Origin: Arthrobacter sp. B3I4
Lineage (GTDB): Bacteria; Actinomycetota; Actinomycetes; Actinomycetales; Micrococcaceae
Length of the DNA: 64,000 nucleotides
Direction: 5' to 3'
Assembly (NCBI RefSeq): GCF_030816855.1
Contig: NZ_JAUSYK010000001.1
Span: forward strand, 3,410,001-3,474,000
Under the pieces are notes generated by a model. The model was not told where the DNA came from, ran no database searches, and saw nothing but the letters and a program-made list of their open reading frames with translations. Within the stretch, counting starts at the first letter, position 1. Each line of letters begins with the position of its first letter. The translations under genes were made by a program, and so were the position numbers. Shown here piece after piece: positions 42,394 through 53,059 of this stretch.

Positions 42394-42429
42394 TTGAATA
42401 AGCGCAAACCGAAGCCTAGATTTAGGCTT
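42394..42429 (+). promoter_or_regulatory. Candidate sdh promoter overlapped by a palindrome
   Basis: TTGAAT (42394-42399) and TAGATT (42417-42422) with 17-nt spacing form a good sigma-70-type promoter. The -10 lies inside the palindrome AAGCCTA-GATT-TAGGCTT (42412-42429), a possible operator. The leader to sdhC is about 85 nt. Confidence 0.55.
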
Positions 42430-42512
42430 GAGCTTACGAGTGCTCTCGCAGCAGGCGTTCCCCCCGCGTGGATCCCATGCCAGCGCCGCTGTGTTGCAGG
42501 GAGGTTTATTCA

Positions 42513-42893
42513 GTGCCGACAAAACCAGCTGGCACCTTGTACCGCGGCCGTGAAGGCATGTGGTCCTGGGTAGGACACCGCGTTACCGGTGTAGTGATCT
42601 TTTTCTTCTTGTTGGTCCACGTGCTGGACACCTCATTGGTGCGTGTGTCCCCCGAGGCCTACACCGCAGTGATCGGTGCGTACAAGAACCCCCTTATGGC
42701 CCTGGGTGAAACGGGCCTCGTCGCAGCGATCGTGTTCCACGCCTTTAACGGCCTGCGCATTATCGCCATCGACTTCTGGAAGAAGGGCGCGAAGTACCAG
42801 CGCCAGATGCTGTGGACGGTCCTGGGTCTCTGGGTCGTCGTCATGATCGGCTTCTCCATCCGCCACCTGTCGCTCGCCCTCGGAGGTCACTAG
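42513..42893 (+). CDS. sdhC: Succinate dehydrogenase cytochrome b556 subunit
   Basis: This membrane anchor subunit of complex II binds heme b and quinone. The 126-residue protein has three transmembrane helices, the SdhC signature GMWSWVGHRVTGVVIFFF near residue 17 with a His expected to ligate heme, and a second His in FHAFNGLRIIAID. GTG 42513 follows GGGAGG; the frame is open a little further upstream without support. It begins the sdhCDAB operon. Confidence 0.94.
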   Translation: MPTKPAGTLYRGREGMWSWVGHRVTGVVIFFFLLVHVLDTSLVRVSPEAYTAVIGAYKNPLMALGETGLVAAIVFHAFNGLRIIAIDFWKKGAKYQRQMLWTVLGLWVVVMIGFSIRHLSLALGGH

Positions 42894-42895
42894 CC

Positions 42896-43378
42896 ATGGA
42901 TGCAGCACAAATTCAGAGCCCGCGCGCGGCCAAGGTCGGTGCCGGCCGCGTTGCCCCGGAGTACAACCGCAGCGGCGGCTCCAAGGGCAACTTCGAAATG
43001 CTGGCATGGCTCTTCATGCGGCTTTCCGGCGTCGTCCTGGTGGTCCTGATCTTTGGCCACCTGACCGTCAACCTCCTGGTGGGCGAAGGCATCCACGCCA
43101 TCGACTTCGGCTTCGTCGCCGGCAAGTGGGCCGACCCCTTCTGGCAGGTCTGGGACCTCGCCATGCTGTGGCTCGCCATGCTGCACGGCACCAACGGTGT
43201 CCGCACGATCATCAACGACTACGCCGAAAAGGACACCACCCGGCGCTGGCTGAAGACGGTTCTCTACGCGGCCGCCGCCGCGATCGTCATCCTCGGCACC
43301 CTGGTGATCTTCACGTTCAACCCGTGCCCCGTGGTCAACGGCGTGCAGCTGCCCGGCGGGTTCTGCCCCGCTCCGTAG
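42896..43378 (+). CDS. sdhD: Succinate dehydrogenase membrane anchor subunit
   Basis: The 160-residue second anchor subunit has three hydrophobic helices (MLAWLFMRLSGVVLVVLIFG near residue 34; WDLAMLWLAMLHGTNGVRTI; VLYAAAAAIVILGTLVIF) and the His residues expected near heme and quinone. It begins 2 nt after the sdhC stop with GGAGG upstream. The C-terminal tail contains two Cys residues outside the last helix. Confidence 0.93.
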   Translation: MDAAQIQSPRAAKVGAGRVAPEYNRSGGSKGNFEMLAWLFMRLSGVVLVVLIFGHLTVNLLVGEGIHAIDFGFVAGKWADPFWQVWDLAMLWLAMLHGTNGVRTIINDYAEKDTTRRWLKTVLYAAAAAIVILGTLVIFTFNPCPVVNGVQLPGGFCPAP

Positions 43379-43496
43379 CGGCCCGGTCCCCCGGGCACCG
43401 ATCCCCGCCTGCCCGCGCAGGCCCGGATCTGGAGGTTTCACTGTGCAGGCTCCGCCGGCGGTGTTTTAGCGAATTTTGAGAGAAAGAGCATCTGGT
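43379..43496 (+). other. 118-bp gap between sdhD and sdhA with a small hairpin
   Basis: The gap starts with a 6-bp hairpin (43381-43386 with 43391-43396). It may stabilise or weakly terminate the sdhCD message; no promoter is clear. Confidence 0.4.
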
Positions 43497-45296
43497 ATGC
43501 AGGTCCACAAATACGATGTCGTCATCGTCGGTGCCGGTGGCGCCGGCATGCGGGCGGCGATCGAATCCGGTCAGCGCGCCCGAACAGCGGTACTGACCAA
43601 GCTTTACCCCACGCGCTCCCACACCGGTGCGGCGCAGGGCGGCATGTGCGCCGCCCTGGCCAACGTGGAGGAAGACAACTGGGAGTGGCACACCTTCGAC
43701 ACCATCAAGGGCGGCGACTACCTGGTGGACCAGGACGCCGCCGAGGTGATGGCGAAGGAAGCGATTGACGCCGTCCTGGACCTGGAAAAAATGGGCCTGC
43801 CGTTCAACCGCACGCCCGAGGGCCGGATCGACCAGCGCCGCTTCGGCGGCCACACCCGCGACCACGGCAAGGCGCCGGTCCGCCGCGCCTGCTACGCCGC
43901 GGACCGCACCGGGCACATGATCCTGCAGACCCTGTACCAAAACTGCGTCAAGCACAACGTCGAGTTCTACAACGAGTACTACGTGCTGGACCTGCTGACC
44001 GTCGAAGAGGACGCGGTCCGGGAGGATGGCACCCCCTACAAGCAGAAGCGCGTTGCCGGCGTCGTCTCCTACGACCTTGCCTCGGGCGAGCTGCACGTCT
44101 TCCAGGCCAAGTCCGTTGTGTTCGCCTCCGGCGGCGCCGGCAAGGTCTTCAAGACCACCTCCAACGCCCACACCCTGACCGGTGACGGCATGGGCATCGC
44201 GTTCCGCCGCGGCATCCCGCTGGAGGACATGGAGTTCTTCCAGTTCCACCCGACCGGCCTGGCCGGCCTGGGCATCCTGCTCTCCGAAGCGGCCCGCGGT
44301 GAGGGCGCGATCCTGCGTAACTCCGAGGGCGAGCGCTTCATGGAGCGCTACGCCCCCACCATCAAGGACCTCGCCCCGCGTGACATCGTGGCCCGGTCGA
44401 TGGCCAACGAGGTCCGTGAGGGCCGCGGCTGCGGCCCGAACAAGGACTACGTCCTGCTGGACCTGACCCACCTGGAGCCGGCGCACATCGACGCCAAGCT
44501 GCCGGACATCACCGAGTTCGCCCGCACCTACCTGGGTGTGGAGCCCTACACGGAGCCGGTTCCGGTCTTCCCGACGGCGCACTACGCCATGGGCGGCATT
44601 CCCACGAACATCAGCGCCGAGGTCCTGCAGGACAACGACACGATCATCCCGGGCCTCTACGCCGCCGGTGAAGTCGCCTGCGTCTCCGTGCACGGGTCCA
44701 ACCGCCTGGGCACCAACTCGCTGCTGGACATCAACGTGTTCGGCAAGCGCGCCGGCGTCGCCGCCGCCGAGTACGCGAAGACCGCGGACTACGTCGAACT
44801 GCCGGCTGATCCCGAGGCGTACACGCTGAACCTGCTGGACCACGTCCGCACCGCCAACGGCACCGAGAAGGTCGCGCAGATCCGCAAGGAACTGCAGGAC
44901 ACCATGGATGCCAACATGCAGGTGTTCCGCACCGCCGAGACACTGAACCAGGTCCTGACGGACATCGCTTCCTTCGAGGAGCGGTACCAGCGGATCAGCG
45001 TCCAGGACAAGGGCAAGCGGTTCAACCTGGACCTGCTCGAGGCCGTGGAACTGGGCTTCCTGCTGGAGCTCGCCAAGGTCATGACCGTGGCGGCCCTGCA
45101 CCGCGAGGAATCGCGCGGCGGACACTTCCGCGAGGATTTCCCCGAGCGCGACGACGAAAAATTCATGAAGCACTCCATGGCGTACAAGGATGAGCACGCT
45201 CCTGCGGATGGTTCCGCGGAGGCGATTGCCGGCATCCGGCTTGCCACCAAACCGGTGGTCTTTACGCGCTACGAGCCGATGGTGAGGAAGTACTAA
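43497..45296 (+). CDS. sdhA: Succinate dehydrogenase flavoprotein subunit
   Basis: This catalytic subunit oxidises succinate to fumarate. The 599-residue protein has the FAD dinucleotide motif VVIVGAGGAGMRAAI, the covalent-FAD His in RSHTGAAQGG, the substrate-binding QFHPTGL and GGHTRDHGKAPVR motifs and ANEVREGRGCG. ATG 43497 gives the family start (MQVHKYDVV). sdhB begins 1 nt after the stop. Confidence 0.97.
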   Translation: MQVHKYDVVIVGAGGAGMRAAIESGQRARTAVLTKLYPTRSHTGAAQGGMCAALANVEEDNWEWHTFDTIKGGDYLVDQDAAEVMAKEAIDAVLDLEKMGLPFNRTPEGRIDQRRFGGHTRDHGKAPVRRACYAADRTGHMILQTLYQNCVKHNVEFYNEYYVLDLLTVEEDAVREDGTPYKQKRVAGVVSYDLASGELHVFQAKSVVFASGGAGKVFKTTSNAHTLTGDGMGIAFRRGIPLEDMEFFQFHPTGLAGLGILLSEAARGEGAILRNSEGERFMERYAPTIKDLAPRDIVARSMANEVREGRGCGPNKDYVLLDLTHLEPAHIDAKLPDITEFARTYLGVEPYTEPVPVFPTAHYAMGGIPTNISAEVLQDNDTIIPGLYAAGEVACVSVHGSNRLGTNSLLDINVFGKRAGVAAAEYAKTADYVELPADPEAYTLNLLDHVRTANGTEKVAQIRKELQDTMDANMQVFRTAETLNQVLTDIASFEERYQRISVQDKGKRFNLDLLEAVELGFLLELAKVMTVAALHREESRGGHFREDFPERDDEKFMKHSMAYKDEHAPADGSAEAIAGIRLATKPVVFTRYEPMVRKY

Positions 45297-45297
45297 G

Positions 45298-46080
45298 ATG
45301 ACCGCTGAACTCGCTGAGCCAGCCTCCAAAATCGAACTGCCCGCCGGCGTCGGCGGCGGCGGGGAAATCCCGTCCTTCGACGTCACCCTGCGTGTTCGCC
45401 GCTACAACCCCGAGGTCTCCGAGGAGGCCACCTGGGATGACTTCCACGTTACGATGTACGGCACCGACCGCGTCCTGGACGCCCTGCACAAGATCAAGTG
45501 GGAGCAGGACGGCAGCGTCTCCTTCCGCCGCTCCTGCGCGCACGGCGTCTGCGGTTCCGATGCCATGCGCATCAACGGCCGCAACCGGCTCGCCTGCAAG
45601 ACCCTGCTGAAGGACCTGGACACGTCCAAGCCCATCACGGTCGAACCGATCAAGGGTCTGCCGGTGGAGAAGGACCTGATCGTGGACATGGAACCGTTCT
45701 TCCAGTCCTTCCGTGAAGTCATGCCGTTCCTGATCAACCGCGGCCACGAGCCCACCAAGGAACGCCTGCAGTCCGCCGAGGACCGCGAGCGGTTCGACGA
45801 CACCACCAAGTGCATCCTGTGCGCCGCGTGCACCTCGTCCTGCCCGGTGTTCTGGACCGACGGGCAGTACTTCGGCCCGGCGGCGATCGTCAACGCGCAC
45901 CGCTTCATCTTCGATTCCCGTGATGACGCCGGCGACATGCGCCTGGAGATCCTCAACGACAAGGAAGGCGTGTGGCGCTGCCGCACCACCTTCAACTGCA
46001 CCGAGGCGTGCCCCCGCGGCATCCAGGTCACGCAGGCCATCGCCGAGGTCAAGCAGGCCATCCTGTCCCGCAGGATCTAG
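45298..46080 (+). CDS. sdhB: Succinate dehydrogenase iron-sulfur subunit
   Basis: It passes electrons from FAD to quinone. The 260-residue protein has the [2Fe-2S] cysteines (CAHGVCGSDAM, then NRLACKTLL), and the C-terminal clusters in CILCAACTSSCP and CTEACPRGI. The His-rich second domain region and DRERFDDTTK spacer fit the family. It is the last gene of sdhCDAB, followed by a strong terminator. Confidence 0.97.
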   Translation: MTAELAEPASKIELPAGVGGGGEIPSFDVTLRVRRYNPEVSEEATWDDFHVTMYGTDRVLDALHKIKWEQDGSVSFRRSCAHGVCGSDAMRINGRNRLACKTLLKDLDTSKPITVEPIKGLPVEKDLIVDMEPFFQSFREVMPFLINRGHEPTKERLQSAEDRERFDDTTKCILCAACTSSCPVFWTDGQYFGPAAIVNAHRFIFDSRDDAGDMRLEILNDKEGVWRCRTTFNCTEACPRGIQVTQAIAEVKQAILSRRI

Positions 46081-46100
46081 CGAAACCACAGCACCACCAT

Positions 46101-46143
46101 GACGACGGCGCCTCCCACCTTTCCGGGTGGGGGCGCCGTCGTC
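46101..46143 (+). terminator. Terminator after sdhB
   Basis: A perfect 12-bp outer stem (46101-46112 with 46132-46143) plus an inner bulged stem around TTTCC, located 21 nt after the sdhB stop and before the next gene. Confidence 0.85.
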
Positions 46144-46168
46144 GTCATTCCCCCAGTGAAAGGCCCTC

Positions 46169-46939
46169 ATGTCCCGCTCCGAAAAAGTCTCCTTCGAAGG
46201 TTCCACCGGCGAACTGCTGTCCGGCGTTCTGGACCTCCCCGAGGGGCCGGTGAAGGGCTGGGGCGTCTTTTCCCATGGCTTCACCCTGGGCAAGGACAGT
46301 CCGGCGGCGTCGCGCATGTGCAAGGCGCTGGCGGACAACGGGGTGGGCATGCTCCGCTTTGACAACCTGGGCCTCGGCGAGTCCGCCGGGCTCTGGGCGG
46401 AAGGCTCCTTCAGCCACAAGGTCGCGGACACCGTCCGCGCCGCTGAATTCATGCGCGACGCCGGCCGTCCGGTCTCCCTGCTGGTGGGCCATTCCTTCGG
46501 CGGCGCCGCGGTGCTGGCGGCGGCCGGCAGTATCCCCGAGCTTGACGCGGTCGCCACCGTCGGCGCCCCGTTCTCACCCAAACATGTCGCGCACGTCTTC
46601 GACGCCGCCCTGGACCGGATCCTAAGCGAGGGCAGCGCGGAGGTGGACCTCGGCGGCAAGCGCGTGGAGATCCGCCGGCATTTCGTCGAAGACCTTGAGC
46701 ACGCCGACCTGACCCGTCATATCCAGCAGCTGCACAAACCGCTGATGGTGCTGCACTCCCCCACCGATAGCACCGTCGGCATCGAAAACGCGAGCAACAT
46801 CTTCCAGACGGCCCGGCATCCGCGCAGCTTCGTCTCGCTGGAGGGCTCCGACCACTTGCTCACCGGCAAGGGCCAGGCCGCCCGCGCGGCGAAGATTATT
46901 TCGGCGTGGTCTGATCAGTACCTCGACGCCGGAAGATAG
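46169..46939 (+). CDS. Alpha/beta fold hydrolase
   Basis: The 256-residue protein has the alpha/beta hydrolase core: SHGFTLGKDSPA oxyanion region, nucleophile Ser in LLVGHSFGGAAVL, and late Asp/His in LHSPTDSTVGIENA and LEGSDHLLTG. The sequence resembles the hydrolase half of proteins in which it is fused to an OsmC domain; no OsmC follows here. The substrate is unknown, an ester or acyl peptide is possible. Its 3' end overlaps the convergent BrkB gene by 44 bp. Confidence 0.88.
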   Translation: MSRSEKVSFEGSTGELLSGVLDLPEGPVKGWGVFSHGFTLGKDSPAASRMCKALADNGVGMLRFDNLGLGESAGLWAEGSFSHKVADTVRAAEFMRDAGRPVSLLVGHSFGGAAVLAAAGSIPELDAVATVGAPFSPKHVAHVFDAALDRILSEGSAEVDLGGKRVEIRRHFVEDLEHADLTRHIQQLHKPLMVLHSPTDSTVGIENASNIFQTARHPRSFVSLEGSDHLLTGKGQAARAAKIISAWSDQYLDAGR

Positions 46940-48101
46940 CGACCGACGCGCGGCGGCGCTCCCGCGGTTCGGCAGGGGTCTTTCCGGGCTGGACCTGCCG
47001 GGCACCCCAGCCCGTCGTCTTGGCGGCGGGCGCGGCCGACAGGTCCCCTTCACGCACCGCGGACCAGGCAGCCGAGACGAGGTACACCTGACTGACCAGG
47101 TTGAACCAGATCAGCAGGCCGATGATGATGGCGAACGGGGCCAGGATCGGGTTCCGGCCGGCGCTGGCGAGCAGTTGCGTGCTGAAGATCTGCAGCACCG
47201 TGGTCCCGGCGGCGGCGAGAATGGTTCCTTCCAGGAGCGCGCGGCGGCTCAGTTTGAGCCCGGCCGCCACCCGGAACATGATCAGCGCCGTTCCCCAGCC
47301 CAGCAGCAGCGGCACCACAATCGTCACTGACGTCGCCAGCGGGCGGGCGAGCAGCGGATCGAGGCGCAACAGCCCCGCCACCCAGTCCGCGGCGGTGCCG
47401 AACACCAGAGAGGCGCCAGCGCTGACCACCAGCGCCGCGCCGAGCAGCAACAAGGTGGCAGCGTCGCGAACGATCAGCAGGGCCGGGTTGATCCTGCGCG
47501 GACCGAGTTGCATCATGGCGCGGACTCCGTCACGCACACCGCTGATCCAGCCCAGGGCGGTGAAAACGGTCACCGCGCCGGCAATCACGGCGGCCCAGCC
47601 GAGGTTGGCGGGGTTGAGCAGCTGGTAGGGATCAACCAGCCCCGGGCCGCCGTTGACTTTCAGCAGGCCGGGCGCCGCTTTGGCCACGCTCTTGATGATC
47701 TGGTCCAGCAGCGGGGGCTGCCCGCTCAGGAACAGGCCGGCCAGCGAAAATCCGGTCGCCAGCAGACCGGTGATCGAAAAGAACATACGGAAGCCGATGC
47801 CGGCACTCATCAGCGGGCCGCGCTGCAGGTTGTAGTGCTGGAAGGCGCGCAGCGGCCGGAGCGTATTGAGCCGGGCAAGCAGTAACGGCACTTTCGCCAT
47901 CGCCGGTACCGGTCCCCCGCCGGAGCGACGGGCTTTTCCCAGCTCGACCTGTTTGCGGATAACTTCGAGTTTCAGCCCGGCCAGGTCGGTGGGCAGGGGC
48001 GGCTTAGCGGCCGCCTGCTGCGTCTGCCGGTCCCCGGCGCTGGTCGTCAGGTTCGGTGCCAAAGTGTAGCTCTTCCCGTAGCTGCCAGATGCCGTTGTCA
48101 T
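46896..48101 (-). CDS. YihY/BrkB family membrane protein
   Basis: The 401-residue protein has six or so hydrophobic segments and the family pattern (PLMSAGIGFRMFFSITGLLA, WGTALIMFRVAAG, LLIWFNLVSQVYLVSAAW). Function of the family is uncertain despite the old ribonuclease BN name. A charged cytoplasmic N-terminus of 65 residues and a basic C-terminus flank the core. From ATG 48101 it overlaps the upstream same-strand gene by 98 bp; the next good start, ATG 47903, would remove the overlap but lose the N-terminus. Its 3' end overlaps the convergent hydrolase gene by 44 bp. Confidence 0.85.
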   Translation of the reverse strand: MTTASGSYGKSYTLAPNLTTSAGDRQTQQAAAKPPLPTDLAGLKLEVIRKQVELGKARRSGGGPVPAMAKVPLLLARLNTLRPLRAFQHYNLQRGPLMSAGIGFRMFFSITGLLATGFSLAGLFLSGQPPLLDQIIKSVAKAAPGLLKVNGGPGLVDPYQLLNPANLGWAAVIAGAVTVFTALGWISGVRDGVRAMMQLGPRRINPALLIVRDAATLLLLGAALVVSAGASLVFGTAADWVAGLLRLDPLLARPLATSVTIVVPLLLGWGTALIMFRVAAGLKLSRRALLEGTILAAAGTTVLQIFSTQLLASAGRNPILAPFAIIIGLLIWFNLVSQVYLVSAAWSAVREGDLSAAPAAKTTGWGARQVQPGKTPAEPRERRRASVAIFRRRGTDQTTPK

Positions 48102-48684
48102 CGTGCTCGTAAAGTCCCATGCTAGCCACTGGGAAGCTGGCCCTGTAATTCTTCAACACCGTTTCGGCCTCATCCAGGCTTTCCGGGGCAACGTCGTGGG
48201 CCACTGTGACGTGGGGGTGGTAGGCGAACGGCAGTTCCCGTTCCAGCGGCCCGGTCTGGAGCTGCCGGTGCAGACTGACGCATTCGCCGAAGCCTGCCTC
48301 GACTTTCAGGAAGACCACCGGCGAAACCGGCCGGAAGGAACCGGTGCCCGCGATGGTGACGGTAAAAGGCTCCTGCCGCCGCGCCACCTCCCGCACATGA
48401 GCGCAGGTTGCCTCCCAGTCCTGGGTCATGGTGGTGGTCACGAGCGTGATGTGCGCCGGCACCGTCGCCGCCAGGGGGTCCCCGAAGGAGGCACGCCAGC
48501 GCCGCAGCTCGTCAGCGACCTTCGGCGGAAAGCCCAGGATGATGCCGATGCTGATGCCATCCTCCTGCGACTGCCCGTTTCCCGTTGCTGCGTCTTTGCG
48601 CGGTGCCCCGGCGGCAGCCGTGCGCGGGCCATGGTAGGCGGCACGCCCGGTGTCGCTTGCGGTGACTTTGCTGGCGGACGGCAT
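48004..48684 (-). CDS. 2'-5' RNA ligase family protein (2H phosphoesterase)
   Basis: The 226-residue protein has the two H-x-T/S motifs of the 2H superfamily: HITLV near residue 95 and HPHVTVA near residue 170. These enzymes act on 2'-5' linked RNA or cyclic nucleotide phosphates. The first 45 residues are low-complexity. ATG 48684 lies 4 nt after the trpS stop, so it is probably co-transcribed with trpS. The C-terminal 25 residues are read through the start of the BrkB gene. Confidence 0.88.
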   Translation of the reverse strand: MPSASKVTASDTGRAAYHGPRTAAAGAPRKDAATGNGQSQEDGISIGIILGFPPKVADELRRWRASFGDPLAATVPAHITLVTTTMTQDWEATCAHVREVARRQEPFTVTIAGTGSFRPVSPVVFLKVEAGFGECVSLHRQLQTGPLERELPFAYHPHVTVAHDVAPESLDEAETVLKNYRASFPVASMGLYEHDDNGIWQLREELHFGTEPDDQRRGPADAAGGR

Positions 48685-48688
48685 CGCG

Positions 48689-50658
<1,970 letters not shown>

Positions 50659-50665
50659 CCGCTCC

Positions 50666-50671
50666 ACTCTA
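50666..50671 (-). promoter_or_regulatory. -10 hexamer of a leaderless promoter (xth)
   Basis: TAGAGT ends 7 nt before GTG 50658 and contains the TAG stop of the upstream gene. Confidence 0.4.
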
Positions 50672-51241
50672 GTCGATGATGGTTCCGCTGACCGGCTCGT
50701 CAGCGCCGCCCGCGCCCTTCATCATGTCCCGCGCGTTGGTGGCGGTGATCTCGATGGTTTCCAGGGCGCGGCGGATGGTTTCCTGGTCCGCTGCCGCGCC
50801 CTTGGCCCGTTCCTGCTCCACCACCCGGACCTGCACCTGGACGATCTTGAAGGAGTGGTCCAGCTTGAGGTCGCGGATGTCGTCTGCCTCGCGGTGGCTG
50901 GCGACGAGGCGGGTGGCGCCGTGGTTCGCGCTGCCCGACGACGGCGCGCGGCCGACCGCTGAGTTGAACGCGTTCTGCGCTTCGTTCAGCTTGGCGCCGG
51001 CCTTCTTGGCGGCCCGCTGGATGCTGAACACGACGAACGCTGCCAGCGCGAGCCAGAACGCCGCGATGACGGCGACGACCCAGCCCACGACGTCGTTCTG
51101 GTTGGCCGCGAAGATGACTGCCACCAAGAAAGCAATGATGAAGACCATCAGTCCGGGTCCGCTGAGGCGGAACATGGAGAACTTTCCGGAGGCGGTGTTG
51201 AACGCGGACGGCGTGGAAGAAGGGTTGCCCAGAGATCGCAT
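50669..51241 (-). CDS. Membrane protein of unknown function with a cytoplasmic helical tail
   Basis: The 190-residue protein has two transmembrane helices (GPGLMVFIIAFLVAVIFAA and VVGWVVAVIAAFWLALAAFVV, about 28-75) followed by a polar region with a likely coiled coil (SFKIVQVQVRVVEQERAKG and a second helix TIRRALETIEITATNARDMM). I do not recognise a named family. ATG 51241 is preceded by an extended -10 TGCGATAAT with 6 nt spacing, a convincing leaderless start. It precedes xth. Confidence 0.75.
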   Translation of the reverse strand: MRSLGNPSSTPSAFNTASGKFSMFRLSGPGLMVFIIAFLVAVIFAANQNDVVGWVVAVIAAFWLALAAFVVFSIQRAAKKAGAKLNEAQNAFNSAVGRAPSSGSANHGATRLVASHREADDIRDLKLDHSFKIVQVQVRVVEQERAKGAAADQETIRRALETIEITATNARDMMKGAGGADEPVSGTIID

Positions 51242-51247
51242 GAGCCC

Positions 51248-51253
51248 ATTATC
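51248..51253 (-). promoter_or_regulatory. Extended -10 of a leaderless promoter (membrane protein gene)
   Basis: GATAAT preceded by TGC ends 6 nt before ATG 51241. Confidence 0.6.
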
Positions 51254-51322
51254 GCAAACCGGCCGAAGCCGGGGACGTCCTTCCACCCCCGGCGAACGGT
51301 GCGGGCCATTCCCCGCCGGGGG

Positions 51323-52186
51323 TTACTTCAGAAACAACCCGCGGAGCCGGCCGGTGGTGAGCGCCACACCGAGGACGATCATGACGAGGTAGTAGCCGAT
51401 GTGGACGACGGTGGCCGGGGTGAACGCACCCACGCTGATCTGCCGCAGCAGCTCCACGCCGTGCCAGAGCGGCATCGCCTGGATCAGCCATTGGATCCAC
51501 TGCGGGTACACACTCAGCGGGTAGAAGGTGGCGCTGAAGAGGAACATCGGCAGCATCACGAAGTTGATCCAGTCCATCTGCTGGAACGTCTTCATGAAGC
51601 TGGTGATGCCCATGCCGAAGCTCGCGAAGCCGAACGCGATCAGCACCGCGGCCGGGATCATCAGGACCGCCCACGGCGTGGTGAGCAGCCCCATCAGCCC
51701 CATCACGGCGGTGAACCCGGTGGCGTACATGGCCCCGCGCAGCAGGGCGAGGAAGATCTCGCCCATCGCGACGTCGATCGGGCCCAGCGAGGTGTACAGC
51801 ATTCCCTGGTAGAGCTTGGCGAAGTTCATCTTGAAAAAGACGTTCCAAGTTGAGTCGTAGACCGCGCCGTTCATCGCCGAGACCGCCAGCAGCGCCGGGG
51901 CGATGTAGGCCGCGTAGGAGATCTGCTGGCCGCCGGGGCCCTGCACCGCTCCCACGATCGCGCCGAGGCCCACGCCCATGGAGATCAGGTAGAGCACCGG
52001 TTCGAAGAAGCCGGAGAGCATGACCATCCAGTTGCCGCTCTTGGTCGCCATCAGCCCGCGGGCGACGACGGCCCGGACGTTGCGGGAGTAGAGCGGGCCG
52101 AAGCGGCGGTTGCGGGCCGCCTCGGTAACGCTGCGGCCGGCGGCGTCGAAACGTCCGGCATCCTGGTGTCCGGCGAGCGTGCTCAT
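51323..52186 (-). CDS. ABC-2 type transporter permease (second of two)
   Basis: The 287-residue protein has six helices of the ABC-2 superfamily (FFEPVLYLISMGVGLG, LPMFLFSATFYPLSVYPQ, MPLWHGVELLRQI), typical of drug/daunorubicin or polysaccharide exporters (DrrB/NodJ group). It overlaps the preceding permease by 4 bp (ATGA). With its paralogue and the ATPase it forms a heteromeric exporter. The substrate is unknown. Confidence 0.9.
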   Translation of the reverse strand: MSTLAGHQDAGRFDAAGRSVTEAARNRRFGPLYSRNVRAVVARGLMATKSGNWMVMLSGFFEPVLYLISMGVGLGAIVGAVQGPGGQQISYAAYIAPALLAVSAMNGAVYDSTWNVFFKMNFAKLYQGMLYTSLGPIDVAMGEIFLALLRGAMYATGFTAVMGLMGLLTTPWAVLMIPAAVLIAFGFASFGMGITSFMKTFQQMDWINFVMLPMFLFSATFYPLSVYPQWIQWLIQAMPLWHGVELLRQISVGAFTPATVVHIGYYLVMIVLGVALTTGRLRGLFLK

Positions 52187-53049
52187 GATCCCATCCTTTT
52201 GGCGAACTGGCGCCGGGTCAGCACCCAGCCGAGGACCGCCAGGCCGAGCAGGAAGACGACGTGGACCAGGGTCAGCAACGGCGCTTCGTCGTAGCCGTAG
52301 CTGAACACCCGGCCCAGTTCGGTGCCGTGCCAGATCGGCGAGATCCAGCCGATCCAGCGGACCGCCAGCGGCAGCGTGTCCAGCGGGAAGAAGGTGCCGG
52401 AGAACAGGAACAGCGGCATCACGATGAAACGCATGACCATGGCGAACTGGCCCCGGTCGTCCTTGATGGTCGCGGCGTAGGCCATCAGCGGAAGGCCAAA
52501 GGACAGACCGGCCAGGGTGGCCACCAGAATGGAGACCCAGCCCCAGCCGCTCGGTGAGGCACCGAAGAGGGCCACCACCCCGAAGTAGATCGCCGACTGC
52601 AGCACGAAGCGGACCGTCACGGCGATGACCTGGCCGGCGGCGATCTGCTCCGGAGTCAGCGGCGAGGCGTGCGGGCCGTAGTAGACCCGGCGCCATTTGA
52701 AACCGTCCATCACCGGGAAGGTGAACTCGTTCGCGGCGGTCATGACGGCCGCGGAGATCAGCAGCGCCGGGGCGATGAACGCCAGGTAGCTGACGCCGCC
52801 GAAGGCTGCGGTGGCGTTGGTGTCCACCAGGGTGGCGAGGCCGACGCCCATGGCGAAGAGGTAGGCGACTGGCTGGCCGACGCCGTACATGACGATGGTC
52901 CAGCCGTAGCCCTTCATCACCCGCAGGACCTGTTCGGCGTAGTAGAAGGAGCCCCAGCGGCGGGCCCGGGCAGCCGAGACGGCCGGTGAGTGTGCGCGCA
53001 GGGCGGGCGCGGCCCCCGTCGTTCCCGCCGCCGTCGTGTTCTTAGTCAA
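52183..53049 (-). CDS. ABC-2 type transporter permease (first of two)
   Basis: The 288-residue permease resembles its neighbour (MYGVGQPVAYLFAMGVGLA, MPLFLFSGTFFPLDTLPLA, ISPIWHGTELGRVF). An 11-bp sequence TTGACTAAGAA occurs twice, 18 bp apart, giving two in-frame TTG starts (53067 and 53049). The second is preferred because AGAAGG lies 5 nt before it; the first overlaps the ATPase stop. The N-terminal 35 residues are low-complexity and cytoplasmic. Confidence 0.88.
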   Translation of the reverse strand: MTKNTTAAGTTGAAPALRAHSPAVSAARARRWGSFYYAEQVLRVMKGYGWTIVMYGVGQPVAYLFAMGVGLATLVDTNATAAFGGVSYLAFIAPALLISAAVMTAANEFTFPVMDGFKWRRVYYGPHASPLTPEQIAAGQVIAVTVRFVLQSAIYFGVVALFGASPSGWGWVSILVATLAGLSFGLPLMAYAATIKDDRGQFAMVMRFIVMPLFLFSGTFFPLDTLPLAVRWIGWISPIWHGTELGRVFSYGYDEAPLLTLVHVVFLLGLAVLGWVLTRRQFAKRMGS

Positions 53050-53059
53050 CGCTGCCTTC

